From the NCBI RefSeq assembly GCF_042432805.1, contig NZ_JBHLWO010000008.1:45441-109440 (forward strand): a DNA stretch of 64,000 bases. The letters are read 5' to 3'. This DNA is from Olivibacter oleidegradans. GTDB taxonomy: Bacteria; Bacteroidota; Bacteroidia; Sphingobacteriales; Sphingobacteriaceae. The position numbers and the translations under genes are program-made. Positions 23,912 through 32,854 of this stretch are shown here, one piece after another (the first letter of the stretch is position 1; each line of letters opens with the position of its first letter). The notes beneath the pieces were generated by a model, which was not told the DNA's origin, did no database searches, and saw nothing but the letters and a program-made list of their open reading frames with translations.

Positions 23912-24646
23912 ATGGGATTACGTATAAAATTTAGGTATATGTTGACCTGTTGTTTGTACGCTTTGTATCTACAAGGGTGTGCAATGGCCACGCAGGAAGA
24001 AGGACCTTTGACGGCCAAACAGTATCAACAAAAACTAAAAGATAACTCCTCTGAGACTGTTCAGTTGATCGACGTGCGGACTGCTGATGAGTTTGCGGAT
24101 GGACATCTTGAGCATGCGCTTAACATTGATATTAAGGATAATGATTTCGACAAAGAGCTTAGTCGTTTGGATCGGACAAAGCCTGTATTTGTATACTGCC
24201 TGGGAGGAAGTAGAAGTGCAAAGGCAACGGCAACATTAAAAGAGCTTGGATTTAAGGAAATATACGATTTAAAAGGTGGTATTATGGCCTGGAAAAATGA
24301 AAATTTGCCTGTAACACCTGGAGAGAAGCCAGTGAAAAAAGACTTATTCACCAAGACAGATTTTGACAAGATTTTGCATGAAAACAAAGTTGTTCTGATT
24401 GATTTTTATGCAGATTGGTGTATCCCTTGCAAGGAGATGGAACCGACTTTGAAAAAATTAGCTAAGGAGTATGAAGGAAAGGTGTTCATTTATCGGTTAA
24501 ATATTGATCAAGCCAAGGCTTTGACCCGTGCGATGAAGGTGGAGGGAATACCGGTTTTTCATCTTTATAAGCAAGGAAAGTTAGTAAAGGAAGCGCAAGG
24601 CTTTCAGCAAGAAGAGCAATTGAGAAATTTATTGAAATCTATATAA
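23912..24646 (+). CDS. Rhodanese-thioredoxin fusion lipoprotein with intact sites
   Basis: From ATG 23912 (244 residues) the N-terminus MGLRIKFRYMLTCCLYALYL then QGC is a lipoprotein signal with Cys23. A rhodanese domain (about 33-135) has LIDVRTADEFADGHLEHALN and the active loop YCLGGSRS with Cys96. A thioredoxin domain (about 145-240) has DWCIPCKEME (Cys170, Cys173) and cis-Pro in GIPVFHLY. It has the same architecture as the gene at 14472-15176 but with both catalytic centres complete. It is divergent from the FAD oxidoreductase. It is likely a periplasm-facing thiol or sulfur carrier; the exact partner is unknown. Confidence 0.88.
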   Translation: MGLRIKFRYMLTCCLYALYLQGCAMATQEEGPLTAKQYQQKLKDNSSETVQLIDVRTADEFADGHLEHALNIDIKDNDFDKELSRLDRTKPVFVYCLGGSRSAKATATLKELGFKEIYDLKGGIMAWKNENLPVTPGEKPVKKDLFTKTDFDKILHENKVVLIDFYADWCIPCKEMEPTLKKLAKEYEGKVFIYRLNIDQAKALTRAMKVEGIPVFHLYKQGKLVKEAQGFQQEEQLRNLLKSI

Positions 24647-24706
24647 ATAATTCAATCGATACAAAGGGAAACGTTACATTTCCCTTTGTATCGATTGAAT
24701 CGAGTA

Positions 24707-26368
24707 TTAAAAATTGGTTCCTTCTTTATCCCACCAAAGACGGGTCCCGCCATTGTCGGGGCCTCCTAAAAGTTGGATGGCTTTTTGAACCTCAGCAGCA
24801 TTTGTATTGTATTCGTTCTGAGGGAAAGGTAGCCTCCTAATCTGTACTTCAGTATCGATCAGGCCTCCACTGTTATTAACAACCACCGGGAAAATCCTCG
24901 GATAGCCGGTCCGTCTAAATTCACTCCAAGCTTCCTGACCTTCAGGAAAGATAGCTAACCATTTCTGTGTGATAATGCGCTCCAGTTTTTCTTCTGCTGT
25001 CGCGCCTTCGTTCCATTGTACGGTAATGGTTGTCGGTGCGGGGGCATTATTGCGGCTGTTCCGAGGGTCAACATAGGCAATAGGTGTATTGGTGTTATTT
25101 TGTATATAAGCGTTGGCTCCTTGTACACCCCATTGACTAAAGGAGCTTTGGATGCCCTGTTCATAAAGAGCCTGTACGGATCCACCGGCATTGGCCCATC
25201 CCCGAAGAGCGGCTTCTGCTCTTAGGAAATATACTTCAGCGGCGGTCATCAACATCGGTGCGGTACTTGCGCTAAAGGTAGGCGTACCATCGTTTATGTT
25301 GAGCGAAGAATAACCGATATAGGCGTCTTTCGTTAGCCCCGCAGCACCTGCCCGAATCCCTTTGTACTGACCGGTTATGACCTTGTCGGTTGCCTTGTCC
25401 ATGTATTTGGCTATGCGCGGATCTTTATAGCCCACCATATAAGATTCCAGGGAGGCATTGATTCGGGTATCCCCCCAGTTTTTAGCTATAAAGTAAAGTG
25501 GGTTGGAAAAATTGGCATCCGATGGAACCGTTATGCGGAAATTATCGGCGTTATTGTCGATGACACCGCCATTGGCGGGATCCAGTGCCTTTTCAGCTTC
25601 GGTTTGCGCCAACTGAGGGTTTGCTTTTACGATACGCATCGCCAAACGTAAACGGAGCGAGTTGGCCAGACGAAGCCATTTTTGGAAGCGTGTTTTGTTA
25701 TCAACTCCTTGGTAGACCAGGTCTGCCTCCCCGATATTCGCAGGCACCTGTGTTGTGTCGGTACCGTTATTGAAGGTTAATAATAAATTACGTGCCGTAT
25801 CGAGTTCCAGAAACAGACGTTTATAAATATCTTCCTGACTATCATAGGGAATACTGCCGGTAATACCTACACCGCTGTATGGAATAGGGCCGTAGATATC
25901 AGTTACACGGCTGGTTGCTTCTGCCTTTACTACCAGGGCGGCTGCCCATACTGCCGGATATGTTTCTGCAAGGCCGTTGTTTTTAAGCTTATTCAGCGAA
26001 TTCAGAACGTTTACATAAAGCACTTTGAAAGGTTCACCGTTCCAGCCGTTGACCATCGCATAATTGAGGTTGTTCTGTCCGCTGTTAAAAGGTGTGGGTG
26101 ACATAAAATAGCCACTGTAAACATCGGCATTCAGATTCTGCTGCACCTGGTACGAATTCGGATCGCCGCCACCTGAAAAATTATAGATAGACATTTGCGC
26201 CTGACGGAAGAAAATTTCCAGATCCTGACCATTCGGCTTCAGATCTTCATCCGAAACGCCGGTATTATTGGTGTTGAGATCCTCAAAATCTTTTGTACAG
26301 CTGCTAAATCCGATCGCCAACGCTGTAAAAAGGACCATATATTTATTCAAAATTTTTGTCGTATTCAT
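24707..26368 (-). CDS. SusD-like lipoprotein (SusD_2 type), second pair
   Basis: This 553-residue surface lipoprotein has signal MNTTKILNKYMVLFTALAIG and a lipobox ending FSSC. The mature start TKDFEDLNTNNTGVSDEDL is the signature of the SusD-like_2 subfamily, as are AQMSIYNFSGGG, KWLRLANSLRLRLAMRIVK and QKWLAIFPEGQEAWSEFRRTGYPRIFP near the C-terminus. Its start codon shares bases with the susC stop, so translation is coupled. The substrate is not indicated by any neighbouring enzyme. Confidence 0.93.
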   Translation of the reverse strand: MNTTKILNKYMVLFTALAIGFSSCTKDFEDLNTNNTGVSDEDLKPNGQDLEIFFRQAQMSIYNFSGGGDPNSYQVQQNLNADVYSGYFMSPTPFNSGQNNLNYAMVNGWNGEPFKVLYVNVLNSLNKLKNNGLAETYPAVWAAALVVKAEATSRVTDIYGPIPYSGVGITGSIPYDSQEDIYKRLFLELDTARNLLLTFNNGTDTTQVPANIGEADLVYQGVDNKTRFQKWLRLANSLRLRLAMRIVKANPQLAQTEAEKALDPANGGVIDNNADNFRITVPSDANFSNPLYFIAKNWGDTRINASLESYMVGYKDPRIAKYMDKATDKVITGQYKGIRAGAAGLTKDAYIGYSSLNINDGTPTFSASTAPMLMTAAEVYFLRAEAALRGWANAGGSVQALYEQGIQSSFSQWGVQGANAYIQNNTNTPIAYVDPRNSRNNAPAPTTITVQWNEGATAEEKLERIITQKWLAIFPEGQEAWSEFRRTGYPRIFPVVVNNSGGLIDTEVQIRRLPFPQNEYNTNAAEVQKAIQLLGGPDNGGTRLWWDKEGTNF

Positions 26369-29300
26369 TAGAAAGTTGCATTTAGTGTTAAACCATAGCT
26401 GCGTGTAGCGGGCATCATGAAGATATCCAGACCGCTCAATGTATTGCCGGTTGACATCGTTACCTCGGGGTCAAAAGGAGCCTTTTTGTAGAAATAGATA
26501 AGGTTTCTTCCAACGGCTGACACTTTCAGGTTCTTGATAAATCCTTCTTTCAATGGGATGTCATATCCGAGTGTAAGTTCGCGTAGACGGACTACCGTTC
26601 CATCATAGATATAATTGCTGGTTACAGGCCCGATACCACCGGTTGAAGTATACCAAACCTGCGGATCGATCATATTCACTGCGTTGCCTTGCGGATCTAC
26701 ACCGTTGATGGATACCCCGCCTGCTAAACGCGCATCGCCGGTCGCCTTTGATACGCCATAACCGTCCATAACGGATTGGGTTACGGACAGGACATCATAG
26801 TTGAACTTTCCGTCAATTAAAAATGAAAGCGAAAATTTCTTATAACTTAAATTGTTGTTCCACCCCATTTGCCAGAGCGGATTGGCGTTACCAAGCTTGG
26901 TATATTCCGAATTTTTCAAGGGGATGCCGTCCGCGCTGATCATAATTCTGCCCTGATCATCCCGTTGGAAATCCTGCCCGTAGATATCGCCAAAAGAGCC
27001 TCCAACTTCAAATTTTGAAGCAAAGTTATTTCTACTTTCACCCGTTAAAGCAAACTCCTGAATGTTATCGGAAAGTTCGATGATTTTGTTTTTGTTATAG
27101 GAATAATTCAGGCTCGTTGTCCAGTTGAAATTTTCTGATCGAATGGCATCGAAACTGATGAGTGCTTCAACACCCTGATTCTGGATGTTTCCTGCATTGA
27201 TTGCGTAGGTGTCATAGAATGAAGCCTGACTGGCGGCAATTTTAAAGAATTGATTTTTTGTGTTCGTCTTGTAATAGGTTAAGTCTACCCCCAAGCGGCT
27301 ATCAAAGAATTTCCATTCCGTACCGATTTCCAACGAGTTGGTAATCTCCGGTTTCAACTCTTTCAGGAAGGTAGTGGTGTTCATTCCGATTACACCGTAT
27401 GGATTCAATGTGTTCAACAGATAGGTAGTATATGGAGGAAGATCATTACCGACCTGGGCGTACGAACCACGGATTTTCGCGAGATTGATAAAATCCGGGA
27501 AGTTGAGTTTTTCATTCAGGGCAAGTCCCAAACCTACAGACGGGTAGAAGAAGGAGCTGTTATTCGTGAAACTCAATGTACTCGACCAGTCGTTTCTCGC
27601 GGTAAGATCCAAAAATACCCAGTTGTCATAGGACAGGTTCGCACTGGCAAATATAGATTGCAATTGCCTTCTATTTCTGGCTAGGGTGCTGATATTTGGT
27701 GTTTCGGAGTTTTGCATGGTAAACACATTAGCGGTTGATAAACCGGCCGTGCCGCTGTTGTAATTTGACCCTTCTGTTTTCCAATCAGTAATGCTTGTAC
27801 CTACTACACCGGTAATGCTTAGTTTATCCGCCACCTGGAAGTTCATGTTGGCAATCAAATCGGCATACTGTTGCGTAATTGTTGTATTTGTATAATTATA
27901 GGCGCCACCCGGGCGAGCTAAAATGTTATGTGTGCCGGCAAAGATCTTTGTTTCGTATACTTCACTGGTACGATCAAGACTTCCACGTGCCTGAACAGAA
28001 AGCCAGGGAGCCACTTTGTATTTGGCGCTGGCATTCAGTAATAACCGGTTTCTGTTCGAATAGTTCTGGTTGCGGTTAACAATCCACCAAGGGTTCTGTT
28101 GAGTGGTTTCGCTGTCCGAAAGAAATGGCCAGTTCTGATCATTCAGGTTTTTCTGTGCGTTGAATTGCTCAAAGGTCTTATAAGGGGCAATATCCATGCC
28201 CCGTGGAAATAGGTACAATCCTACCATCGGGTTGAAATAGAAGCCCGTTTGCGGTGCATTATCCAACTTCTGGGAGATGTAGTTCGCACCGGCCGAAACC
28301 TGTAGTTTGTCGTCCAAAAAATTAGCCGTTTCCTTAAAGTTGAGGTTATGTCTACTTAGGTCGTTGTTGGGCTGTATACCCTTTGCCTGTGTATTGGCAT
28401 ACGAAAAATAGGTCTGCATTTTATCATTGCCGCCAGACAGGCTCAGCGAGTTTGTTAGATTACTTCCTGTTCGCAGAAACGCAGACACATTATCGTACTT
28501 CCTGCTGTCAGTTGCGGCACCCCAGCTGTTTAAGGAAGAGGTATTGGAAACCCCATCCATTCCCTGGCCGAAGCTGTTCTGGAATTCAGGCGTGTAAGCT
28601 GCTCGATCTATTAAAGCGCTGGAAGAGAAGTTAATGACCGCTCTGCCGGATTTACCGGATTTGGTAGTGATCAGAATAACCCCATTTGCTGCCTGACTGC
28701 CATATAAAGCGGCCGCTGAGGCACCTTTCAGGACTGATATGTTCTCAATATCCTCTGGATTAATTGTAGAAATGGGATCACCGGGATCACGTTCACCTCC
28801 GAACACATTCCCTGGTTGTGCACCGGTTGTATTGTTATTAATAGGCACACCGTCTATCACATATAATACCTGATTGTTTCCGGAGGCCGATTTGTTCCCA
28901 CGGAGTACAACTTTGGCCGAACCTCCCGGTCCGGACGAGCTGGGAGCAATGTTAACACCCGCCACTTTACCATTTAGCGTATTAATGAGATTCGGGCTTT
29001 TTGCTTTATTTAATTCCTCGGCACCGACCTGTTGGGTGGAATAGGTCAGCGATTTTTGCGCCCGGTTAATACCAAGTGCAGTTACTACCACACCTTCAAG
29101 CTCTTGTGCCGAAGCGGTTAGCGTAATATTTAAGGTAGTGGTCTGCGCATTGATCGGCATCGTTCTGGCGTCATACCCAATAGAACTGATACTTAAAGAG
29201 CTGGCATTTTCGGGTACATTTAGCTGAAATTTGCCATTGACATCAGTTGATGTAGCGATATTGGTTCCGACCACTTTAATAGTAGCCGCGATAATAGGAG

Positions 29301-29436
29301 ATTGATCCTGTGCATCGGTTACTGTACCCGTTAGTTGTCGTGTTTGTGCAAATGCACTCAAATGGGGCATAGTTAACATCAAAATCGCAAAAAACAGCGA
29401 TTTCAATGAACACAACGTTTGGTTATTGATTTTCAT
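26368..29436 (-). CDS. SusC/RagA-family TonB-dependent transporter, second pair
   Basis: I start at ATG 29436 (1022 residues), giving the signal peptide MKINNQTLCSLKSLFFAILM to SAFAQ. An in-frame ATG at 29475 would add 13 residues that are merely the translation of a repeat element found also at 7.8 kb. CarboxypepD-like domain QLTGTVTDAQDQSPIIAATI, TonB box VVVTALGINRAQKSLTYSTQ, plug motifs VVLRGNKSASGNNQVLYVID and VLKGASAAALYGSQAANGVI, and a beta barrel to TRSYGLTLNATF follow. It is closely similar in style to the transporter at 40.4 kb. Two compact hairpins lie 270-320 bases upstream. Confidence 0.93.
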   Translation of the reverse strand: MKINNQTLCSLKSLFFAILMLTMPHLSAFAQTRQLTGTVTDAQDQSPIIAATIKVVGTNIATSTDVNGKFQLNVPENASSLSISSIGYDARTMPINAQTTTLNITLTASAQELEGVVVTALGINRAQKSLTYSTQQVGAEELNKAKSPNLINTLNGKVAGVNIAPSSSGPGGSAKVVLRGNKSASGNNQVLYVIDGVPINNNTTGAQPGNVFGGERDPGDPISTINPEDIENISVLKGASAAALYGSQAANGVILITTKSGKSGRAVINFSSSALIDRAAYTPEFQNSFGQGMDGVSNTSSLNSWGAATDSRKYDNVSAFLRTGSNLTNSLSLSGGNDKMQTYFSYANTQAKGIQPNNDLSRHNLNFKETANFLDDKLQVSAGANYISQKLDNAPQTGFYFNPMVGLYLFPRGMDIAPYKTFEQFNAQKNLNDQNWPFLSDSETTQQNPWWIVNRNQNYSNRNRLLLNASAKYKVAPWLSVQARGSLDRTSEVYETKIFAGTHNILARPGGAYNYTNTTITQQYADLIANMNFQVADKLSITGVVGTSITDWKTEGSNYNSGTAGLSTANVFTMQNSETPNISTLARNRRQLQSIFASANLSYDNWVFLDLTARNDWSSTLSFTNNSSFFYPSVGLGLALNEKLNFPDFINLAKIRGSYAQVGNDLPPYTTYLLNTLNPYGVIGMNTTTFLKELKPEITNSLEIGTEWKFFDSRLGVDLTYYKTNTKNQFFKIAASQASFYDTYAINAGNIQNQGVEALISFDAIRSENFNWTTSLNYSYNKNKIIELSDNIQEFALTGESRNNFASKFEVGGSFGDIYGQDFQRDDQGRIMISADGIPLKNSEYTKLGNANPLWQMGWNNNLSYKKFSLSFLIDGKFNYDVLSVTQSVMDGYGVSKATGDARLAGGVSINGVDPQGNAVNMIDPQVWYTSTGGIGPVTSNYIYDGTVVRLRELTLGYDIPLKEGFIKNLKVSAVGRNLIYFYKKAPFDPEVTMSTGNTLSGLDIFMMPATRSYGLTLNATF

Positions 29437-29449
29437 TGGAATGAATTTG

Positions 29450-29666
29450 TTTTTTAATGGCAATGAAGCTTGCATAAATTATTCATTTGCATTTGTTTGT
29501 TCATTTCGTGTCTAATCCAAAGGTGTTATTCATGAACGTTTATGTTCAATGGTATCATGAGCTCATGTCACTCGGTTCGTGCTACCTTCGGCGGTTCAAT
29601 GACATTCATGAACTCACTACATTCAGTTATTTACTGTCTTCAGTATTGCAATTTATGCAGGTTTCA
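29450..29666. repeat. Hairpin-forming repeat, copy B
   Basis: 29450-29475 equals 7795-7820 over 26 bases. The arms 29463-29479 and 29650-29666 match in 15 of 17 positions, with the same two G-U-compatible mismatches as copy A. Where copy A has GAG/CTC at the inner end, copy B has AAAT/ATTT, so pairing is kept while sequence changes. The interior is about 170 bases and differs from copy A. Confidence 0.65.
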
Positions 29667-30130
29667 TCTGTGTTACATTTATGATATAAAAGCTCTTTCG
29701 ATAAAGCGTCACGCTTTACCGTTGCATTCCTGCCTGTGCTATATTTGGCAGGTTCAGTTTATCATAATCTTAGGTTTGAAGGGTTATCGCCTCAACGGGA
29801 GGGGGATTCGTATGAGGTGCAAACGTGTAAAAAGTTGAAACAGGTAAAAGGGTATATTGCCAGTTGGTTGCTGACAACAAATAGAGATTAAATTGGGTGA
29901 ATCTCAGTTTTGAAAAATAGTTAGCCATGTGTGATAATAAAACGCCATACATAATCTTTTCGCATCAACGGTTCCGTGCACGCAGAAAGAAATCTCAGAA
30001 AAGTAAAATGTGTTTGTTTTAGTATGTTGTTAAAAGCTTTTAGCAAGCATACCGTTCAAAGGTAGGATTTAATTTAATAAGTACGAATACGGGTCTCGTT
30101 TTTTGAGAAAATAACGAGAAATGTTACAAA
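29667..30130. other. Long upstream region of the second susC with two compact hairpins
   Basis: Minus-strand hairpins are CCTGCC/GGCAGG (29729-29752) and TAAAGCGT/ACGCTTTA (29702-29718), only ten bases apart. They suggest a structured 5' leader or a small RNA. A 60-codon frame on the minus strand (29770-29952) has no motif or promoter and I do not call it a gene. Nothing else is recognised. Confidence 0.4.
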
Positions 30131-30188
30131 GATAAATCCTTTACGGCGCTCAGGTTGAGAATAAAAATGATTGGGTAAAGGATTTATC
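30131..30188 (-). terminator. Inverted repeat after osmC-like gene
   Basis: GATAAATCCTTTAC (30131-30144) and GTAAAGGATTTATC (30175-30188) are perfect 14-base complements around a 30-base loop, beginning six bases past the stop at 30195. It is a probable transcript end. Confidence 0.6.
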
Positions 30189-30194
30189 CTTTAT

Positions 30195-30608
30195 TTACTC
30201 TTCTAAATGTGCGTCTACAGCAATATTTGTATTTAACAATTTAGAGATGGGACAGTTCTTTTCTGCATCGGTTACCAATTCATCTAACTTCGTTTTAGGA
30301 ATACCGGGGATTTTTGCCCGAACCGTTAGAAAAGAGCTCGTAACGCTTCCGTCCTTTAATTCGATGTTACAGGTAGTTTCCAACTTTTCTACTTCAAAAC
30401 CTGCCGCATCAATGTTAAAGGCAAGTTTCATGGTAAAACATCCGGCATGAGCTGCCGCGACGAGTTCTTCCGGATTGGTGCCTTTTGCATCTTCGAAACG
30501 GGTTTTATAGGAGTAAGGAGTTTCCTCAAGTACATTACTTTGTGTGGTTAGTGTGCCATTTCCTTCTTTTCCTGTTCCTTGCCAAACGGCCGTTGCGCTT
30601 CTTTTCAT
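30195..30608 (-). CDS. osmC: OsmC family organic hydroperoxide reductase
   Basis: This is a cytoplasmic thiol peroxidase of 137 residues. The OsmC order is intact: TNPEELVAAAHAGCFTMKLA with Glu48 and peroxidatic Cys57, and EKNCPISK with resolving Cys119. The N-terminus MKRSATAVWQGTGKEGNGTL and the ending NTNIAVDAHLEE are typical of OsmC rather than Ohr. It is a single gene, convergent with nothing, with its own hairpin downstream. Confidence 0.92.
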   Translation of the reverse strand: MKRSATAVWQGTGKEGNGTLTTQSNVLEETPYSYKTRFEDAKGTNPEELVAAAHAGCFTMKLAFNIDAAGFEVEKLETTCNIELKDGSVTSSFLTVRAKIPGIPKTKLDELVTDAEKNCPISKLLNTNIAVDAHLEE

Positions 30609-30785
30609 TTTAAAATTGTCTTAATTTTTCTATAAAGTTTGATTAACAACAAATATAATGCAGTTTTGTTTCTTTCAAAGAAGTACGTAGGTCCGATCTT
30701 GAGCAAGGTGGAAGCTTCGAACGAATTAATTATTTACAGATGAAATCGAGATGTAAACCGGACGCATATTAAAATAAATAATAGG

Positions 30786-31313
30786 ATGAAATTGAATTTA
30801 TTACGTTTTGTTTTTCTTTCTTGTTTAAGTATGTTGACTTTGACGGCCCAAGCCCAGAAAATCGATAAAGAATTTCGAAGTTTTTACAAGGGGCTTCAGC
30901 GAAATATAGAGACGGATAGAGTGGAAGCGATAACAAATATCGTACATTTTCCTTTACAAACGATTTATTGGGTAGACGAGCTGAATAACCTAAGTGAAGA
31001 AGAAAAGCGAGATGGTTTATTAGAGTCTGAGGATTTTGATCGTTATCGATCGGTTATCTTCAATGAAGATGTAAAGCGAATAATTCCCCGGCGACAAGTG
31101 GAGCAAGTGCAGCAAATTGATATTGAATCGAGTGGCGACTATTATAAAAAGCTTGCTGAATTAATTGACCCTGGTAGTACGTTGCTGGAACTGTACTGCC
31201 AATACGGAGAATATGATACAGTAGGAGATAATTATTTTGCTTTTGTATTTGGCAAAGTCAATGGCGAATACCGGATACTTGCCTATTATACGGACACAAG
31301 AGTTAAAGAGTAG
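30786..31313 (+). CDS. Secreted protein of unknown function (175 aa)
   Basis: The signal peptide MKLNLLRFVFLSCLSMLTLT to AQAQ is clear. The mature domain of about 150 residues is rich in Glu, Asp and Tyr. Its arrangement of a helical start (KEFRSFYKGLQRNIETD) and a C-terminal antiparallel part ending GKVNGEYRILAYYTDTRVKE is reminiscent of NTF2-like small domains. I do not recognise a named family. It is convergent with metF, with only four bases between the two stops. Confidence 0.7.
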   Translation: MKLNLLRFVFLSCLSMLTLTAQAQKIDKEFRSFYKGLQRNIETDRVEAITNIVHFPLQTIYWVDELNNLSEEEKRDGLLESEDFDRYRSVIFNEDVKRIIPRRQVEQVQQIDIESSGDYYKKLAELIDPGSTLLELYCQYGEYDTVGDNYFAFVFGKVNGEYRILAYYTDTRVKE

Positions 31314-31317
31314 GGGG

Positions 31318-32274
31318 TTAAAATACCCCCTGTATAATTCTTTTGGTCGGTTCCGGGTTACCCATTGTGTAAAAATGCAATACAGGTGCTCCCATTTTTA
31401 TAAGGTCTTTACACTGCTGGATCATCCATTCAATGCCAACATCTTTTACCTCTTTTTCACTTTTGCAGGCTTGTACGGCCTTGCTTAACTCTAAAGGTAT
31501 ATCCAAATGGAAAACCTTCGGCAGGCTTGTAAGCTGTTTACTGGTGGTAAGGGGCTTTAATCCCGGAATAATGGGGATGTTAATATCGTTAGCACGGCAT
31601 TTATCAACAAAGGCTTTATATTTATTGACATCAAAGAACATCTGGGTCACAATAAAATTGGCGCCTAGATCCACTTTTTGTTTCAGGTATTGGAAATCAG
31701 TTTCAAGGTTCGGCGCTTCGAAATGCTTCTCCGGATATCCCGCCACCCCAATGCAGAAATCGGTCTTCTCAGTATTGTCCATATAGTCATGCAAGTATTG
31801 ACCATTATTCATGTTAACGACGTGTTGTAGCAGATCGGATGCATAGGCGTGGCCTCCGGGAGTTGGTACAAAGGAGCTTTCGCTTTTTCGTGCATCGCCA
31901 CGTAGTACAAGAACGTTATCAATACCTAAAAATTGTAAATCAATTAAAGCATTTTCCGTTTCTTCTTTTGTAAATCCACCACAGATAAGATGTGGTACGG
32001 CATCTACCTTGTATTTATTCATAATAGCTGCACAGGTTGCAACGGTACTTGGCCGTTTGCGATATGCCACCTTTTCCAGCAAACCGTTTGGATGTTGCTT
32101 GTAAATATAGTCTTCTCTTAAATAAGTAACATCGATAAAAGGGGGATTGAACTCCATTAAGGGATCAATGGTATTAAAGATGCCTTGAATACTTTGCCCT
32201 TTGATGGGAGGGAGCAGTTCGAAGGAGATGAGGGTTTTGTTTTTCGCGTTTGAGATATGATCTGTTATTTTCAT
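31318..32274 (-). CDS. metF: Methylenetetrahydrofolate reductase MetF
   Basis: MetF reduces 5,10-methylene-THF to 5-methyl-THF, the methyl donor for MetH. Of 318 residues, the TIM barrel is recognised by ISFELLPPIKGQSIQGIF (the family's SxEFFPPK equivalent), DVTYLRED, VPHLICGG, NVLVLRGDA, FCIGVAGYPEKH and GANFIVTQMFFD. It binds FAD. It lies downstream of metH on the same strand, from which it is separated by the inserted four-helix-bundle gene, and so probably belongs to the SAM-riboswitch-controlled transcript. Its stop is four bases from the convergent neighbour. Confidence 0.95.
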   Translation of the reverse strand: MKITDHISNAKNKTLISFELLPPIKGQSIQGIFNTIDPLMEFNPPFIDVTYLREDYIYKQHPNGLLEKVAYRKRPSTVATCAAIMNKYKVDAVPHLICGGFTKEETENALIDLQFLGIDNVLVLRGDARKSESSFVPTPGGHAYASDLLQHVVNMNNGQYLHDYMDNTEKTDFCIGVAGYPEKHFEAPNLETDFQYLKQKVDLGANFIVTQMFFDVNKYKAFVDKCRANDINIPIIPGLKPLTTSKQLTSLPKVFHLDIPLELSKAVQACKSEKEVKDVGIEWMIQQCKDLIKMGAPVLHFYTMGNPEPTKRIIQGVF

Positions 32275-32279
32275 TAATT

Positions 32280-32829
32280 GGTTATTCGTTGTTAGTTATT
32301 TGTTGATCGTTTAAATTTCGATTTAGCTTCAGAAAGCCTCTATAATATCTTATGAACCCGTTAAGTAATTTCTTGCATTTTTCGACTAGATGTAAGCAAA
32401 AATTAAGATGTTCTTGGCATAAATATGTTAAATCAAAAGATAATATTAATTGTGTTTCTAATTCGTAAAGTGAGCCTCTAGCAATATAAAAGAATTGTAA
32501 GCTATCTTTTGGACTGTTTCTGCCACATCCTTCAGCGATATTGGATGGAATTGAAACAGCACTTCGTTGAATCTGGTTTGTTATTCCGTATTGTTCTTCT
32601 TTAGGAAAGTTTTTTGTTGCTAGATATATTTCTTTTACTAGTCCTCTGGTCTCTTTCCATACGTCGAGTTCAGTATAAGGTTTGTTGCCACTTTTCATTT
32701 TAATGTTCTTATTTTGGTTAATTTGTATTTATGTATCGCTCAAAATAATCATTATGCAACTTTTTTACACTAATAACTTTTAGTTAGGTTAACCAACAAC
32801 CAATAACTAACAACTAACAACCAATAACC
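32280..32829. repeat. Inverted repeats flanking the four-helix-bundle gene
   Basis: The left arm (32280-32300) reads GGTTATTCGTTGTTAGTTAT plus one T. The complement of the right arm (32802-32829) is the same string with one substitution and one seven-base duplication. The element begins 26 bases after the metH stop and ends five bases before the metF start, so it fills the gap between the two enzymes almost exactly. Confidence 0.65.
32282..32698 (-). CDS. Four-helix-bundle protein (23S rRNA intervening-sequence family)
   Basis: The 138-residue protein belongs to the S23/four helix bundle family (TIGR02436 type). It has the characteristic YTELDVWKETRGLVKEIYLA, the turn FPKEEQYGITNQIQRSAVSI, then PSNIAEGCGRNS and FFYIARGSLYELETQL. 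Members are found inside 23S rRNA genes or scattered in Bacteroidota genomes; the biochemical role is not settled. Its last codons (ITNNE) are made from the flanking low-complexity repeat. It interrupts the otherwise obvious metH-metF pair and is flanked by inverted repeats, which suggests insertion. Confidence 0.88.
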   Translation of the reverse strand: MKSGNKPYTELDVWKETRGLVKEIYLATKNFPKEEQYGITNQIQRSAVSIPSNIAEGCGRNSPKDSLQFFYIARGSLYELETQLILSFDLTYLCQEHLNFCLHLVEKCKKLLNGFIRYYRGFLKLNRNLNDQQITNNE

Positions 32830-32854
32830 AATAACTAACACCAACAACCCGCAA

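Noticed and set aside
29770..29952. 60-codon minus-strand frame as a gene or leader peptide
   Set aside because: No promoter, ribosome site, domain or composition bias supports it; it carries no Cys run like the leader at 22.0 kb.
29476..30130. TPP riboswitch in front of the second susC
   Set aside because: A stretch resembling ACCCTTCAAACCTAAGATTATGA recalls part of the TPP core, but the CTGAGA motif and the proper downstream half are missing.
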